DNA from: Rhizobiales bacterium PAR1 | GTDB lineage: Bacteria; Pseudomonadota; Alphaproteobacteria; Rhizobiales; Beijerinckiaceae | Reading direction: 5' to 3' | NCBI GenBank assembly: GCA_002256205.1 | Contig: NKIW01000002.1 | Span: 496,001-560,000, forward strand | DNA length: 64,000 bases | Shown: piece by piece, positions 19,996 to 28,913 of the stretch | Numbering within the stretch: the first letter of the stretch is position 1 | Layout of the letters: each line of letters opens with the position of its first letter | The notes under the pieces: generated by a model | What the model saw: only the letters and a program-made list of their open reading frames with translations | The model's database searches: none | What the model was told of the DNA's origin: nothing | Translations under genes and position numbers: made by a program

Positions 19996-20297
19996 GGGGT
20001 GCCGTGGCTCCTGTTGTGCGTGAGCGCCGGCGAGGGCGAAGACGGGTCAAACGCGGATGGCAATGCGCGGATGGAACCCGAACGAGTTCCTCCCTACCCT
20101 ATCCTGCCGCTTGTGACAATGTTGCACTGCGAATTGACGGGGGACAGCGTCGGAAAGCACCCACAGGCGCAAGAGAATTTGTGGCAATCATCGAAAGACC
20201 AACGCGCGTCACATTGATTTTACAGCCTCACACTTCTATTTCAAAGCGTGAATGCCCAACCGGGCAGGCAATCGGACCAGCACGAAAGAGACCGGCC

Positions 20298-20621
20298 ATG
20301 ACGACATTCGACAATCGCAAGGATGCCGCTGAAAAGAAGTTCGCCCACGACGCGGACCTCCAGTTCAAGGCAAATGCCCGCCGGAACAAGCTGCTCGGCC
20401 TCTGGGCCGCCGGCGAAATGAAGCTCTCGGGCGCGGAAGCTGATGCTTATGCCAAGTCGGTCGTGATGGCGGACTTCGAGGAAGCGGGCGACGAGGACGT
20501 GTTCCGCAAGATCCGAAAGGACCTCGATGCGGCCAAGGCTGAGGTGACCGATCATGTCATCCGCCGCACCATGGATGAGTTGCTGGCCAAGGCTGTGGCG
20601 GAGATTCAGGCGGGCGTATGA
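20298..20621 (+). CDS. DUF1476 protein (ATP synthase zeta-type inhibitor)
   Basis: 107 residues, helical. In Paracoccus this family (DUF1476) is the zeta subunit that inhibits the F1Fo-ATPase of alphaproteobacteria. The N-terminal TTFDNRKDAAEKKFAHDADLQFK region, the inhibitory part in the characterised protein, is conserved. ATG 20298 begins the family; the frame extends upstream through a divergent promoter region to 19977. A strong terminator follows. Inhibitory strength varies between species and is not known here. Confidence 0.92.
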   Translation: MTTFDNRKDAAEKKFAHDADLQFKANARRNKLLGLWAAGEMKLSGAEADAYAKSVVMADFEEAGDEDVFRKIRKDLDAAKAEVTDHVIRRTMDELLAKAVAEIQAGV

Positions 20622-20706
20622 GCCCTGTCTCCATGCTCCAGCCTGAAAAATAATCTGCATACCGCATACAAAGGCGCTAGAAACCACGCCTGAATTCAGC
20701 ATGATG

Positions 20707-20738
20707 AAAGCGCCGCCAATGGGGTGGCGCTTTTTTTT
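20707..20738 (+). terminator. Terminator after the DUF1476 gene, abutting the next start
   Basis: AAAGCGCC pairs with GGCGCTTT (20707-20714, 20726-20733), and the inner bases can extend the stem. A run of eight T's follows from 20731. It ends only 10 nt before the ATG of the aldolase gene. Confidence 0.85.
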
Positions 20739-20748
20739 CGAGTTCATC

Positions 20749-21555
20749 ATGCCCGCGAATCCCCTGACATCCTTTGCCAAGCGGCTCCATGCCGGTCCTG
20801 CAGCCTTCGCCGCCTGGTCGGGCATGAAGGACCCCGCCGTCATCGAATGCATGCTCAACGAGGGCTTCGATTGCGCCATCATCGACTGGCAGCACGGCTT
20901 TCATGATTTCGCTTCTGTCCAATCCGCCATTGCTGCGACACATGCGCGCGGGGCAGCCTCCATGGTGCGCATTGGCGTCGGGCAATATGCCGAAGCGGCC
21001 CGCATGCTGGATTGGGGCGCAGCCGGCGTCATCGCGCCGATGATCAATTCCGTCGCCGATGCGAAACTCTTCGCCGACACCGTGAAATACCCGCCGATGG
21101 GCAGCCGCTCATGGGGTCCGGCGCGGGCCTTGCCCGTCTCGGAACTCGAACCGGTCACCTACCTCCAGAGCGCGAACAATTTCTCGCTCGCCATCGCGAT
21201 GATCGAAACCCGCGATGCGCTGGCGGCGCTTGACGATATTCTTGCTGTAGAAGGCATCGACGGCGTGCTCGTTGGCCCGTCGGACCTCTCGATTGCCCTG
21301 ACGCGCGGCGGCACGGTCAATGCCGCGCATCCCGATGTCGATGCGGCCCTCACCCGCGTCGCCGAATCGGCACGGAAGCATAAAAAGCTCGCTTGCGCTT
21401 TCTGTATGGATGGCACCCGCGCAGGCGAACTCGCCGGACGCGGCTTTCATTTGCTCTCCATCGGTCAGGATCAGATTTTGCTGCGCCTCGCGGCCAAGCA
21501 GGAACTCGCCAAGGCCCGCACCAACGTACCGGCCAGCAAGGGGGCGAGCTACTAA
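20749..21555 (+). CDS. HpcH/HpaI aldolase/citrate lyase family protein
   Basis: 268 residues. A TIM-barrel class II pyruvate-dependent aldolase like 2,4-dihydroxyhept-2-ene-1,7-dioate aldolase (HpaI) or 2-keto-3-deoxy-L-rhamnonate aldolase. Visible motifs are IDWQHGFHD (about 44-52), GAAGVIAPMIN, MIETRDAL, and GIDGVLVGPSDLSIAL near 170-185. ATG 20749 starts just beyond a terminator, with only a weak SD (CGAG). An earlier in-frame ATG at 20701 would make the hairpin coding and is not favoured. Substrate unknown. Confidence 0.87.
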   Translation: MPANPLTSFAKRLHAGPAAFAAWSGMKDPAVIECMLNEGFDCAIIDWQHGFHDFASVQSAIAATHARGAASMVRIGVGQYAEAARMLDWGAAGVIAPMINSVADAKLFADTVKYPPMGSRSWGPARALPVSELEPVTYLQSANNFSLAIAMIETRDALAALDDILAVEGIDGVLVGPSDLSIALTRGGTVNAAHPDVDAALTRVAESARKHKKLACAFCMDGTRAGELAGRGFHLLSIGQDQILLRLAAKQELAKARTNVPASKGASY

Positions 21556-21578
21556 GGCGCACAGCGCAAGCCCGAGAA

Positions 21579-22244
21579 TCAGCCCGGAATTTTCAGACCG
21601 AAATTCTGGGCAAGAAACAGACCGCCATGGCGCAGACCACCCTGGTCGATGCCATGGCCGACCCCGACCGAAAGATGCCACTGACAGGGAATTTCAGCCT
21701 TGCCGAAGCCCTCCATCGCATCGAACAGCGAATCGACCGGCAGCACATTGTCCTGATCGCCATGGACGAGGAGCACAGGTGGTTTGCCCTTCGCATCAGC
21801 CTTGAGATGCTCCGGCCCGACGAGAAACCCCGAATAGGCGACGATCGCCGAGGGCATCACCGCGCGCCTGAGACCAACATGCATGGCCATCATCGCGCCC
21901 TGACTGAACCCGACCAGCGCAAGCTGCGACGGCGCGAGCTGGTGACGTGCCAATTCCTGATCGAGAAAGTGATCCAGATCCGGCGCCGCCTGCTGGCATC
22001 CGCGCCAGCGCTCTGAGGGGTCGCGCATCGTCAACGCCCACCATTGCCGACCCATGGGGGACATGCCGCAGGGCTCGGGCGCATGCGGCGAGACAAAAGC
22101 CGCATCGGGCAGAAGTTCGGCCCAGTTCTGCCCGAGATCGATCAGGTCGTTCCCATCCGCGCCATAGCCGTGCAGAAACACGACGAGCTGGCGGGTGGTT
22201 CCGGACTTCGATTTCAGCCTCGGGCCATCAAGCGGACGCGGCAT
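21579..22244 (-). CDS. Alpha/beta hydrolase, phospholipase/carboxylesterase family
   Basis: 221 residues. The Abhydrolase_2 family (carboxylesterase / YpfH-like). The triad is visible: Ser114 in GFSQG, Asp165 in HGDQDNVLP, His197 in GVGHG. The oxyanion region is VVFLHGYGADGND (21-33). Cytosolic, with no signal peptide. It lies 48 nt downstream of the prenyl synthase on the same strand, so it may be co-transcribed. Substrate is probably a small ester or acyl-thioester and is not defined. Confidence 0.88.
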   Translation of the reverse strand: MPRPLDGPRLKSKSGTTRQLVVFLHGYGADGNDLIDLGQNWAELLPDAAFVSPHAPEPCGMSPMGRQWWALTMRDPSERWRGCQQAAPDLDHFLDQELARHQLAPSQLALVGFSQGAMMAMHVGLRRAVMPSAIVAYSGFLVGPEHLKADAKGKPPVLLVHGDQDNVLPVDSLFDAMEGFGKAEIPCQWHLSVGVGHGIDQGGLRHGGLFLAQNFGLKIPG

Positions 22245-22292
22245 GGATTTTCCTCGTGTCTATTAAATGCAGGTGCAAACCTACCTGTAAGA

Positions 22293-23213
22293 TCAATGGT
22301 TGCGCGCGCGGTTGAAATCAAGCAGCGCCGCAAGCATACCAGCCCTGCCCCCGAATGCGGCGAAAACTGCCTGCCGCCCTGTTTCGGTGGCGCGATCGAG
22401 TTCGCGGCGCGCGCCGTCGATACCCAGCAGCGAGACCAGCGTGCCCTTGCCCGCCTCCGCATCCTTGGCGAGCGCCTTGCCAACCAGCGCCACCTCCCCT
22501 TCGACATCAAGCAGATCATCCTTGATCTGAAACGCGAGCCCAAGTTCGCGCCCGTAAATCCTGAGCGCCTTCTTCTCCGCCGTGGTCGCACGTGGCGCGA
22601 GGATCGCCCCCGCGGTCACAGCAAATTCAATCAGCGCGCCGGTTTTAAGCGCCTGAAGCCGCCGCACTGCCCGCTCGCCAAGACGCTGCGGTTTGCCGTT
22701 GGCAGCGAAACGGCCCTCGGCCGCGAGATCGAGCATCTGCCCGCCGACCATGCCGTCGATCCCGGCAGCACCGGCCAGCGCTCCGATTAGCTTCACGCGC
22801 TTGCCAGCGGTCACTTTCAGGCCCGGCGCGGTGAGGAGCGAAAACGCCAACGTGAGCAACGCGTCGCCCGCGAGGATCGCCGTCGCCTCATCATAGGCGC
22901 GGTGCACAGTGGGTTGCCCGCGCCTGAGATCATCATCATCCATCGCTGGAAGATCGTCATGGACGAGCGAATAGCAGTGGATCGCCTCCAGCGCGGCAGC
23001 GACGGTGAGCGGTAGGGCGCCCTCGACACCAAACAGCCGGGCGGATTCAATCACCAGAAACGGGCGCATGCGCTTGCCGCCGGCAAAAACCGCGTGCCGC
23101 ATGGCTTCGATGAGGCGTGGTGGACGCCGCTCCTCGCTCAGGACTTCCGAGAGAAAACCGTTGACCGCGCCAGCGGCTTGCTCAAGGGCCACGTTCAAGT
23201 CGCTCGTTTTCAT
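22293..23213 (-). CDS. ispA: Polyprenyl (farnesyl/geranylgeranyl) diphosphate synthase
   Basis: 306 residues. A trans-prenyltransferase extending DMAPP with IPP. The first aspartate-rich motif DDLPAMD is at 86-92 and the second is KDDLLD near 236. GGKRMRP (45-51) is typical. Two residues lie between the Asp pairs of the first motif (DDxxxxD, the bacterial type II FPPS form), consistent with FPP synthase. ATG 23213 has AAGG upstream; the frame runs on to 23300 without support. Confidence 0.92.
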   Translation of the reverse strand: MKTSDLNVALEQAAGAVNGFLSEVLSEERRPPRLIEAMRHAVFAGGKRMRPFLVIESARLFGVEGALPLTVAAALEAIHCYSLVHDDLPAMDDDDLRRGQPTVHRAYDEATAILAGDALLTLAFSLLTAPGLKVTAGKRVKLIGALAGAAGIDGMVGGQMLDLAAEGRFAANGKPQRLGERAVRRLQALKTGALIEFAVTAGAILAPRATTAEKKALRIYGRELGLAFQIKDDLLDVEGEVALVGKALAKDAEAGKGTLVSLLGIDGARRELDRATETGRQAVFAAFGGRAGMLAALLDFNRARNH

Positions 23214-23420
23214 ATCAGCCTTTTTGTGCAACACGGTCTGACGCGCCCGTTGGAACATCGGGAACAGCCTCGAATTAGGCGTATTTTCGCTCTGCAACAA
23301 GAGTTGTGAGATTGCTCTGGCTTTTCCTGAAAAAACCGATTAGAGAGCGCGCTTCGTATTTCCCCAGATCATCATCTGGATATCGGCTCGGGTCACCGGG
23401 CCTCGCGCTGGAGTTTGACC

Positions 23421-23606
23421 ATGGCCGTTCCTAAGAAAAAAGTTTCTCGCATGAAGCGCGGGCAGCGCCGCTCGGCGGATGCCCTTGCCGCCCCGACCTA
23501 CATCGAGGACAAGAACACCGGCGAACTCCGCCGTCCGCATCACATCGACCTGAAGACCGGCATGTACCGCGGTCGTCAGGTGCTCGCGGTTAAGGCTGCC
23601 GAGTAA
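23421..23606 (+). CDS. rpmF: 50S ribosomal protein L32
   Basis: 61 residues, full length. N-terminus [17 protein letters not shown] is diagnostic. The alphaproteobacterial type lacks the zinc-binding cysteines. Start 23421 follows GGAG by about seven nt. It has its own terminator, with no plsX or fabH downstream. Confidence 0.98.
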   Translation: MAVPKKKVSRMKRGQRRSADALAAPTYIEDKNTGELRRPHHIDLKTGMYRGRQVLAVKAAE

Positions 23607-23648
23607 CTCCTGTTCCGGCGCGACGCTTCGGCGTCGTGACGACAAACC

Positions 23649-23685
23649 AAAAAGGCCTTGCGCTTCAGCACAAGGCCTTTTTTGT
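23649..23685. terminator. Bidirectional terminator after rpmF
   Basis: Perfect 10-bp stem AAAGGCCTTG / CAAGGCCTTT (23651-23660, 23671-23680) with a 10-nt loop. It has T's downstream on plus and A's upstream giving U's on minus, serving both rpmF and the convergent hypothetical gene. Confidence 0.9.
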
Positions 23686-23705
23686 GTTCCAAGCGGGCGC
23701 GCCAC

Positions 23706-24032
23706 TCAGGCGTTGTTGAGAACCCGGAGGAAGCTTAGCGGCTTCGCCGAGGGACGATTGGCCAGTGCTGCGCCATAGGCCATTTCGCGCCGTTCCGCGA
23801 TATCCTGCCGGCCCAGAACTTTCCTCAAATCGCTGTCGCCATCGACCATAAGCTGGACAAGGAATTCGCTGGCGCGGTTCGGTCCGGCAAGGCGAGACGC
23901 CTTGGCCGCTTCCTTGCGATCCGGAACGGGATCGCTCTGACGCATCTCCCGTGCATCGCGGGGCGGCATGTGCCGGTTTCCGGCGCCGAATGTTTCAATC
24001 TGGTACAGGGCGAGGGGCTTGATTGTGCTCAT
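23706..24032 (-). CDS. Hypothetical protein, 108 residues
   Basis: I do not recognise a family. It has an N-terminal half rich in charged residues and Pro (IETFGAGNRHMPPRDAREMRQ), then a helical C-terminal half (ASEFLVQLMVDGDSDLRKVLGRQDIAERREMAYG). It has no cysteine, no transmembrane segment and no signal peptide. The start could be 24047 (GTG/other) or the ATG at 24032. It is divergent from the EAL gene and convergent with rpmF, sharing its terminator. Coding is supported by GC-rich third positions and isolation between signals, not by homology. Confidence 0.6.
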   Translation of the reverse strand: MSTIKPLALYQIETFGAGNRHMPPRDAREMRQSDPVPDRKEAAKASRLAGPNRASEFLVQLMVDGDSDLRKVLGRQDIAERREMAYGAALANRPSAKPLSFLRVLNNA

Positions 24033-24186
24033 GCCGTAAACTCGCAAATTGCGTGCCGCCCTGTCCTGTTGGCGTAATCAAAGATTTACGCTTGAACCGG
24101 CATGATGAAACAGGGATTTCGTCGGGCAAAACCTACCTTCAGCCTTGGTTGCTGCGTCCGATGTCAAGGAAAGCCGGATCGGGCAG

Positions 24187-25974
24187 ATGATGACGGAAGA
24201 ATTCGCGCAGCAGCCAGTGCCGCAGGGAAGCGTGTCAGCAGGCTCGAATGTGGTGGCGATCACCAAGCCGTCCCAACCGGAAGCAGATATCCCCGAGCAG
24301 GAAGCCTTCAACGACACTGGCGTTGATCTTGGCGAATCGACCTATTCTTGGAACATCGAAACCGACCAGATGAGCTGGACGGGGGAAGCCGCGCCGATCT
24401 TCGGCCTGCGTGACATGGCCGCGCTCGGCACCGGCACCTCCTTTGCAACCCTTGTCGATCAGGCCAGCCCCACCTCGCGCCACGCCGAAATCTTTGAAAG
24501 CGATGGTCGTGATCCGGGCACGGGCGTGGCGTTCACCTCACGCTATCTCGTCAATCCGGCGCCCGGCGTCCGCTTCTGGGTGGAAGACAATGGCCGCTGG
24601 TTCTCGAATGATGCCGGTCGCCCGCGCCTCGTCCATGGTGTCTGCCACCGCGTACTCGCGCCGACCGCCGAGGAAATGGCGCTGATCACCAAGCGCCACT
24701 TTGACCCCACAACGGGCGCCCTGACGCGCGCGGATTTCTGCAACGCCCTCGCCCACGCGATCGAGGCGAATGCCAAGGATTCGCGCGGCCTCGTCGTCAT
24801 GATGGTGGCGATCGATGACCTCGCGCACCTCAACAAAAAATACGGCTACCATGTCGGCGATGAAGTCATCGCGGCCATTGTCCGCCGTCTGCGCGGTATG
24901 ATCCGCCGGCGCGATATTCTCGGGCGCTACGCCACCAATAAGATCGGCCTCATTCTCGCGCCGAGCCTTGCCGAGCACATGGAATTCGTCGCGAGCCGTC
25001 TGGGCAGCGGCATCCGTGGCACGCCGATAGACACCAGCGTCGGCCCGATCTCGGCCTCGGTGCATATCGGCGGGGTCGCCGTGCCGCTCGAAGCCAAGAC
25101 GACCATGGAAGCGCTCCACGCCTGCGAGGAAGCACTCAACGACGCCGGCGAGCGCATCGATGCACCGTTCATCGCCTATTCGAGCGATCCCAACACCCAC
25201 ACCGCGCGGTCGACCAACCGCGAATCGACCGATATCGTTCTCTCGGCCCTTAATGAGCGCCGCATTCGCCTCGCCTACCAGCCGATCATCACCTCGGCGA
25301 CCGGCGAGGTCGCGATGTACGAATCGCTCGTGCGCATGGTGACGCCGGAGGGCGAATGGCTCGGGGCGGGGCATATCGTCCCCGTGGCGGAGCGCCTCGG
25401 CTTCCTGCATCTCATCGACCACCGCGTCGTCGAGCTCGCGCTCGAAACCCTGCGTGAGCGCCCGGATATCGTGCTCACGGTGAATGTCGGCGTTGCGACC
25501 GCACTCCATCCGGACTGGATGGCGGCCTTCCGCGCCCAACTCTCGCTCGATCCGAGTGTCGCCCAGCGGCTGATCGTCGAGATCACCGAGACCTCGCTGA
25601 TCGAGGATATCAACGCCGCGCGCACGCTGATCGAGGGCATCAAGGAACTCGGCGCACGTGTTGCCATCGACGATTTTGGTGCCGGCCACACCTCGTTCCG
25701 CAACATGCGTCTGCTGCCCATCGACATCCTGAAGATCGATGGCACCTTTGTGAAAAATCTCGCACGGTCGGCGGATGACCGCTTTTTTGTGCAAACTTTG
25801 CTGCAACTCGCCCGGCATCTCAAGATCGAGACCGTTGCGGAATGGGTGCAGGACGAGGAGACGGCGACGCTGCTCACCTCGTGGCGCGTCGAATACCTGC
25901 AAGGCGATTTCCTCGGCATGGCCCAGGACGGCATGCCGCATCGCAAGAGCGAGTGGGTCCGCAAGACGGCCTGA
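24187..25974 (+). CDS. GGDEF(degenerate)-EAL domain protein, probable c-di-GMP phosphodiesterase
   Basis: 595 residues, cytosolic. A PAS-like N-terminal part (about 45-170) is followed by a GGDEF-fold domain (about 175-340) whose signature is replaced by ATNKI (249-253), so it should not make c-di-GMP. A C-terminal EAL domain follows with ESL (E379), the VNVG Asn, EITET, DDFGAG, LKIDGTFV and AEW-x-x-D-E plus LQGDFLG. These keep the metal- and substrate-binding residues, so hydrolysis of c-di-GMP is plausible. ATG 24187 is used; a TTG at 24145 is in frame. Confidence 0.85.
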   Translation: MMTEEFAQQPVPQGSVSAGSNVVAITKPSQPEADIPEQEAFNDTGVDLGESTYSWNIETDQMSWTGEAAPIFGLRDMAALGTGTSFATLVDQASPTSRHAEIFESDGRDPGTGVAFTSRYLVNPAPGVRFWVEDNGRWFSNDAGRPRLVHGVCHRVLAPTAEEMALITKRHFDPTTGALTRADFCNALAHAIEANAKDSRGLVVMMVAIDDLAHLNKKYGYHVGDEVIAAIVRRLRGMIRRRDILGRYATNKIGLILAPSLAEHMEFVASRLGSGIRGTPIDTSVGPISASVHIGGVAVPLEAKTTMEALHACEEALNDAGERIDAPFIAYSSDPNTHTARSTNRESTDIVLSALNERRIRLAYQPIITSATGEVAMYESLVRMVTPEGEWLGAGHIVPVAERLGFLHLIDHRVVELALETLRERPDIVLTVNVGVATALHPDWMAAFRAQLSLDPSVAQRLIVEITETSLIEDINAARTLIEGIKELGARVAIDDFGAGHTSFRNMRLLPIDILKIDGTFVKNLARSADDRFFVQTLLQLARHLKIETVAEWVQDEETATLLTSWRVEYLQGDFLGMAQDGMPHRKSEWVRKTA

Positions 25975-25997
25975 TCAGCCACGCCCGGGAGCGACAC

Positions 25998-26035
25998 AAA
26001 AAAGGAGCCTGAACCACACCGGTTCGGCTCCTTTT
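25998..26035. terminator. Bidirectional terminator between the EAL gene and phaR
   Basis: AAAAGGAGCC-t-GAACC pairs with GGTTC-g-GGCTCCTTTT around an ACACC loop. U-runs occur on both strands. It separates convergent genes. Confidence 0.9.
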
Positions 26036-26060
26036 GCAGTTCATCCGGGCGTCTGAGGGC

Positions 26061-26603
26061 TTATTTGCCCTTTTTCTTGGCAGGCTCTGTCGGTTCGGAA
26101 GTCTCGCCCGGTTTTTTGCCAACGAAGGGCGTGAAAGCGCGCATGGCCTCCTGAAAGATCGCCATGTTGTTGCGCACCTGATCTTCCATCGCCGCCATGG
26201 CGTTCTGGCCAAATGGGTTGGTCGGGAACGGATTGGTCCCGAAGCCCTTCGAGAACTGGTCCCGCAGCTTCTGCTGATCGGTCATGAACTGGCCGAGCGA
26301 GAATTCGAGATAACGCGGCACGAGAGCCTGCATGTTATCGCCGTAGAACTGGATCAATTGGCGCAGGAACGCGATCGGCAGCAGGAACTGTCCCTTGTTT
26401 TCCTGTTCGAAGATGATCTGTGTAAGCACCGAGCGGGTGATGTCCTCGCTGGTCTTTGCGTCTGTAACGACGAAGTTTTCGCCCTGCCGGACCATCAGCG
26501 CCAGATCTTCCAGCGTGACGTAGGAACTCGTACCGGTATGGTAGAGACGCCGGTTGGCGTACTTTTTGATAATGGTCGGTTCTTTTGCGCCCGCTTCCGC
26601 CAT
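26061..26603 (-). CDS. phaR: Polyhydroxyalkanoate synthesis repressor PhaR
   Basis: 180 residues. PhaR binds DNA and PHB, repressing phasin and pha genes until granules form. The N-terminal DNA-binding region IIKKYANRRLYHTGTSSYVTLEDL (about 11-34) and the following PHB_acc repeats (LTQIIFEQENKGQFLLP, then FYGDNMQALVPRYLE) are intact. The tail is Lys-rich. ATG 26603 has GGGAG six nt upstream. Divergent from phaA, the usual arrangement, with a 246-nt shared promoter region. Confidence 0.96.
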   Translation of the reverse strand: MAEAGAKEPTIIKKYANRRLYHTGTSSYVTLEDLALMVRQGENFVVTDAKTSEDITRSVLTQIIFEQENKGQFLLPIAFLRQLIQFYGDNMQALVPRYLEFSLGQFMTDQQKLRDQFSKGFGTNPFPTNPFGQNAMAAMEDQVRNNMAIFQEAMRAFTPFVGKKPGETSEPTEPAKKKGK

Positions 26604-26849
26604 ATTCGCTCCCAAATCCCGGCGAAACGCCAGTTCTGAACACCCATCCCACCGGAAATCCCCGTTGGGAAGCCCCGCTTTCGTTCTAGCTATTCGCCGA
26701 ACGCAAGGCCGCTACTCTCTTCTTAGCCTTGTTTCTCGCTTGACGATAGTTTCTTGGCAAGTCTCATAGGCGAGACGGTTAAATCCCGGCTTTCGGGAAC
26801 CCGAGAAGACAAGACCGCGTTACACAAAGACTCTGGCGAGGAGAAAAGC

Positions 26850-28028
26850 ATGTCTGGTAAGTCGATTGTTATTGCGAGCGCCGCTCGCACCGCCGTTGGT
26901 GCCTTCAATGGCGCCTTTGCCGATATCCCCGCCGCCCAGCTCGGTGCCGCTGCGATCAAGGGTGCGCTCGAGCGCGCCGGTGTCGCAGGCGAGGAAGTCG
27001 ATGAAGTCATTCTCGGTCAGGTGCTCTCGGCCAATCAGGGCCAGAATCCGGCCCGCCAGGCTGCTATGGCCGCCGGCATCCCGCAGGAGAAAACTGCCTG
27101 GGGCCTCAACCAGCTTTGCGGCTCGGGCCTTCGCACCATGGCCATCGGCATGCAGCAGATCGCCAATGGCGACGCCGACATCATCGTCGCCGGCGGCATG
27201 GAATCGATGACGCTGTCGCCGCACGTGGCCTACCTGCGTTCGGGCACCAAAATGGGCGACATGAAGATGCTCGACACCATGCTGCGTGACGGCCTGCTCG
27301 ATGCCTTCCAAGGCTATCACATGGGCACCACCGCCGAGAACGTGGCCGCCAAGTGGCAGCTGACCCGTGACGAGCAGGACGCTTTCGCCGTCGGCTCGCA
27401 GAACAAGGCCGAAGCCGCGCAGAAGGCTGGCAAGTTCAAGGACGAGATCATCCCGTTCACGGTCAAGACCCGCAAGGGCGACATCGTCGTCGATACCGAC
27501 GAATATCCGCGCCACGGCTCGACGCTTGACACGATGGCCAAGCTCAAGCCGGCCTTCTCGAAGGAAGGCACGGTGACCGCCGGTAACGCCTCGGGCATCA
27601 ACGACGGCGCCGCCGCCGCCGTTCTGATGACCGAAGCCATGGCCGCCAAGCGCGGCATCACCCCGCTCGCCCGCATCGTCTCCTGGGCGACCTGCGGTGT
27701 CGATCCGGCGATCATGGGCACGGGTCCGATCCCGGCTTCGCGCCGCGCACTTGAAAAGGCGGGCTGGAAGGTCGGCGATCTCGATCTCGTCGAGGCCAAC
27801 GAAGCCTTCGCCGCGCAGGCGCTTGCCGTGAACAAGGACATGGGCTGGAACACCGATATCGTGAACGTCAACGGCGGCGCGATCGCCATCGGCCACCCGA
27901 TCGGTGCATCGGGCGCCCGCATCCTCAACACGCTGCTGTTCGAGATGAAGCGCCGCAACGCCAAGAAGGGTCTCGCCACCCTCTGCATCGGCGGCGGCAT
28001 GGGCGTGGCGCTCTGCGTCGAACGCTAA
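26850..28028 (+). CDS. phaA: Acetyl-CoA acetyltransferase (beta-ketothiolase)
   Basis: 392 residues. Condenses two acetyl-CoA to acetoacetyl-CoA, the first PHB step. Catalytic Cys90 (LCGSG), His349 (GHPIGASGA) and Cys379 (CIGGGMG) are in the positions known for biosynthetic thiolases. Start at 26850 behind GAGGAGA. Followed by phaB after 84 nt that contain a hairpin with a short U-run. Confidence 0.96.
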   Translation: MSGKSIVIASAARTAVGAFNGAFADIPAAQLGAAAIKGALERAGVAGEEVDEVILGQVLSANQGQNPARQAAMAAGIPQEKTAWGLNQLCGSGLRTMAIGMQQIANGDADIIVAGGMESMTLSPHVAYLRSGTKMGDMKMLDTMLRDGLLDAFQGYHMGTTAENVAAKWQLTRDEQDAFAVGSQNKAEAAQKAGKFKDEIIPFTVKTRKGDIVVDTDEYPRHGSTLDTMAKLKPAFSKEGTVTAGNASGINDGAAAAVLMTEAMAAKRGITPLARIVSWATCGVDPAIMGTGPIPASRRALEKAGWKVGDLDLVEANEAFAAQALAVNKDMGWNTDIVNVNGGAIAIGHPIGASGARILNTLLFEMKRRNAKKGLATLCIGGGMGVALCVER

Positions 28029-28041
28029 AGCACGGAACACG

Positions 28042-28073
28042 AAGCCCGGCGCATCAACGCGTCGGGCTTTTAC
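28042..28073 (+). terminator. Intercistronic hairpin between phaA and phaB
   Basis: AAGCCCGgCGC pairs with GCGtCGGGCTT (about 28042-28068) around ATCAAC, followed by TTTT. It is weaker than the other terminators here and may give partial termination, so phaB would be expressed at a different level from phaA. Confidence 0.65.
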
Positions 28074-28112
28074 GACAAAAAAGAGCCAATCACTGTTCGA
28101 GGAGGAACGATT

Positions 28113-28838
28113 ATGGCGAGGGTAGCACTGGTCACCGGCGGGTCGCGCGGCATTGGCGCGGCAATTTCCAAGGCACTGAAGGCGGCAGGTTATTCGGTTG
28201 CGGCGTCCTACGCCGGCAACGATGAAGCCGCAGCCGCCTTCACGGCTGAAACCGGCATCAAGACCTACAAGTGGGACGTTTCGGATTATGATGCCTGCGT
28301 CGCCGGCATTGCCAAGGTTGAGGCCGATCTCGGCCCGGTCGAAGTGCTGGTGAACAACGCCGGCATCACCAAGGACGGCATGTTCCACAAGATGACCAAG
28401 GACCAATGGTATGGCGTCATCAACACCAACCTCAACTCGCTCTTCAACATGACCCGTCCGGTCTGGGAAGGCATGCGCGCGCGCAAGTTCGGCCGTGTGA
28501 TCTGCATCTCCTCGGTCAACGGTCAGAAGGGCCAGATGGGCCAGGTGAACTACTCATCGGCCAAAGCCGGCGACATCGGCTTCGTGAAGGCGCTGGCGCA
28601 GGAAGGCGCCAAGGCCGGCATCACCGTCAATGCGATTTGCCCCGGCTATATCGCGACAGAAATGGTCAAGGCGATCGATCCGGCTGTCGTCGAAAAGGCG
28701 ATTTTGCCGCATATTCCGGTCGGTCGCCTCGGCGAGCCGGAGGAAATCGCCCGCGCGGTGGTGTTCCTCGTGTCGGATGATGCCGGCTTCATCACCGGCT
28801 CGACGCTCTCGGCCAACGGCGGCCAGTACATGATCTGA
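28113..28838 (+). CDS. phaB: Acetoacetyl-CoA reductase
   Basis: 241 residues, SDR fold. Reduces acetoacetyl-CoA to (R)-3-hydroxybutyryl-CoA with NADPH. TGGSRGIG cofactor motif (8-15), NNAG (81-84) and catalytic Ser134, Tyr147, Lys151. The PhaB segments KMTKDQWYGVINTNLNSLFNMT and YIATEMV are present. Start has a strong GAGGAGG SD. The PHA synthase phaC is not in the window. Confidence 0.95.
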   Translation: MARVALVTGGSRGIGAAISKALKAAGYSVAASYAGNDEAAAAFTAETGIKTYKWDVSDYDACVAGIAKVEADLGPVEVLVNNAGITKDGMFHKMTKDQWYGVINTNLNSLFNMTRPVWEGMRARKFGRVICISSVNGQKGQMGQVNYSSAKAGDIGFVKALAQEGAKAGITVNAICPGYIATEMVKAIDPAVVEKAILPHIPVGRLGEPEEIARAVVFLVSDDAGFITGSTLSANGGQYMI

Positions 28839-28866
28839 CGCACCGCAGCGGTGAAATCCACTATGA

Positions 28867-28893
28867 GGGCCGGGAAACCGGCCCTTTTCTTTT
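28867..28893 (+). terminator. Terminator of phaB
   Basis: GGGCCGG, GAAA, CCGGCCC stem-loop (28867-28884) followed by TTTTCTTTT. Confidence 0.92.
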
Positions 28894-28913
28894 AGGGTGC
28901 CGCCGACTATCCC

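Noticed and set aside
26820..28406. 528-residue open frame opposite phaA-phaB
   Set aside because: Antisense shadow spanning two genes and a terminator.
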